This document shows, in pieces, positions 5,480-6,194 of a stretch of DNA of 6,194 bases; the first letter of the stretch is position 1; every line of letters begins with the position of its first letter. The position numbers were made by a program, and so were the translations under genes. This stretch comes from an uncultured Terriglobus sp. (GTDB lineage: Bacteria > Acidobacteriota > Terriglobia > Terriglobales > Acidobacteriaceae). The notes under the pieces were generated by a model. It did no database searches and was not told the DNA's origin. It saw nothing but the letters and a program-made list of their open reading frames with translations. Where the stretch lies: NCBI GenBank assembly GCA_937871605.1, contig CALMRM010000139.1, positions 1 to 6,194 on the forward strand, in the 5' to 3' direction.

Positions 5480-6194
5480 TTACACAACGATGGGCAGATT
5501 GGCCATGCCTGCCAGCCCGAAGACCTGCCGGTAGTGCTGCACCAGCTGCGACGGCCCGCTTGCCTTTTCGTAGTTGTCTGACAGCTTGACCGCCCTGCAT
5601 CCTCCGGCGCTAGTCAGCTTGCACACCAGTGAGATGGGTGCCAGCGTGTCTTCGCCGCGTGGATGGCAGCCGCGAAAATCGTTGGTCAGTAACGTGCCCC
5701 AACCGGCAGAAAAGCGAATGCGCCGCTCGCCGCGCCACTTGCGGCTGTCATGAAACTCTGCCGCCCCACGAAAATCCAGCGCACTGGTGCCCGGCTGTAT
5801 CTCGCCGGAGAAATACGCGTGCAGGCTCAGGATCTCCTGCGCATCCAGCCCATCGCTGGCAATCAGCAGCTTTTGCGTAGGGTCCTGGCCGCGCCGCACG
5901 AGCCACGCAATGTACTCGTCACCCGCAAGGTACGGGTCCTTGGAATCGACGCGCTGGCCGGTCCACTCCGCAACCCAGTCCGGCGCGCCGTGAAGGAACT
6001 GCGTTGTGCCGTAGGTGTCAGGCAGCATCACCAGCAGCGATCCGCCGTAGGTCTGCTGCCACAGCTCAAGAATGCGGTATTGCGCGGCCTTCAGATCGTC
6101 ATCGTTCGTCGCCATCGCGGCGAGCGCCATAGGTAGCTCGTGGGCGTTTGTGCCGATGGCTTCAAGATCGTGCTTGTAGGCAAGATAGGTGTTG
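5480..6194 (-). CDS. pncB: Nicotinate phosphoribosyltransferase, C-terminal part (5' end outside window)
   Basis: The minus-strand frame enters at the window edge (first full codon at 6193-6191) and ends at TAA 5482-5480, giving 237 residues. The enzyme makes nicotinate mononucleotide from nicotinate and PRPP, with ATP hydrolysis, in NAD salvage (Preiss-Handler pathway). Visible motifs are GTNAHELPM near the start (residues 14-22; the family's GT-x-AHE segment, probably with the phosphorylated histidine), VMLPDTYGTTQFL, LIASDGLDAQEI, GWGTLLTNDFRGC, ISLVCKL and AVKLSDNYEKASGP. These fit the PncB branch common in alphaproteobacteria better than the short E. coli form. ATG 6130 is an internal methionine in the GTNAHELPM context and not the start. 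A stretch of about 26 residues between the SGEI and RFSAGWGT segments looks longer than I remember in relatives. The gene is convergent with udk, with 10 bases between the stops. Confidence 0.92.
   Translation of the reverse strand, partial: NTYLAYKHDLEAIGTNAHELPMALAAMATNDDDLKAAQYRILELWQQTYGGSLLVMLPDTYGTTQFLHGAPDWVAEWTGQRVDSKDPYLAGDEYIAWLVRRGQDPTQKLLIASDGLDAQEILSLHAYFSGEIQPGTSALDFRGAAEFHDSRKWRGERRIRFSAGWGTLLTNDFRGCHPRGEDTLAPISLVCKLTSAGGCRAVKLSDNYEKASGPSQLVQHYRQVFGLAGMANLPIVV

Noticed and set aside
4534..5487. 317-codon minus-strand open frame antisense to the PNP end and udk
   Set aside because: It has no recognisable domain or ribosome binding site and lies over two confidently identified genes. 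Long antisense frames are expected in GC-rich DNA.
5467..5490. TCGTT-ACAC-AACGA mini-hairpin at the convergent ends of udk and pncB, considered as a bidirectional terminator
   Set aside because: A 5-bp stem with a 4-base loop and no U tract is too weak to call.

Overview
The window comes from a GC-rich bacterial chromosome. It is densely coded, with short intergenic gaps and no sign of mobile elements, CRISPR arrays or RNA genes. The taxon cannot be fixed from sequence reading alone. The overall feel of the proteins would fit an Acidobacteriota (Terriglobia-like) genome, but this is a weak impression and a search of the PNP or PncB proteins would settle it.

Layout. Positions 1-459 (+) are the C-terminal part of a thymidine/pyrimidine-nucleoside phosphorylase cut by the window edge. 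499-1467 (+) is a formate/nitrite-transporter (FNT) family membrane protein of the YfdC-like branch. 1555-2307 (+) is a classical short-chain dehydrogenase with a complete catalytic tetrad, preceded by a strong ribosome binding site and an operator-like inverted repeat. 2408-3664 (+) is a concentrative nucleoside transporter (CNT/NupC family) that most likely starts at a TTG codon, with a perfect 10-bp hairpin in the gap before it. 3671-3835 (-) is a 54-residue single-span membrane protein convergent with the transporter. 3941-4801 (+) is a trimeric-type purine nucleoside phosphorylase. Its stop codon overlaps the start of a uridine kinase at 4798-5469 (+). 5480-6194 (-) is the C-terminal part of a nicotinate phosphoribosyltransferase whose start lies beyond the window.

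How the genes fit together. Four of the eight genes form a nucleoside uptake and salvage set. The CNT protein imports nucleosides. The two phosphorylases split pyrimidine and purine nucleosides into base plus (deoxy)ribose-1-phosphate. Uridine kinase rephosphorylates uridine/cytidine to UMP/CMP. PncB adds NAD salvage from nicotinate, which is a neighbouring branch of phosphoribosyl metabolism. The FNT protein and the SDR have no obvious link to this theme and may simply be neighbours.

I found no clearly novel system. The points most worth a second look are the operator-like palindrome before the SDR, the hairpin before the CNT gene, the TTG start, the small membrane protein, and an apparent insertion in PncB.
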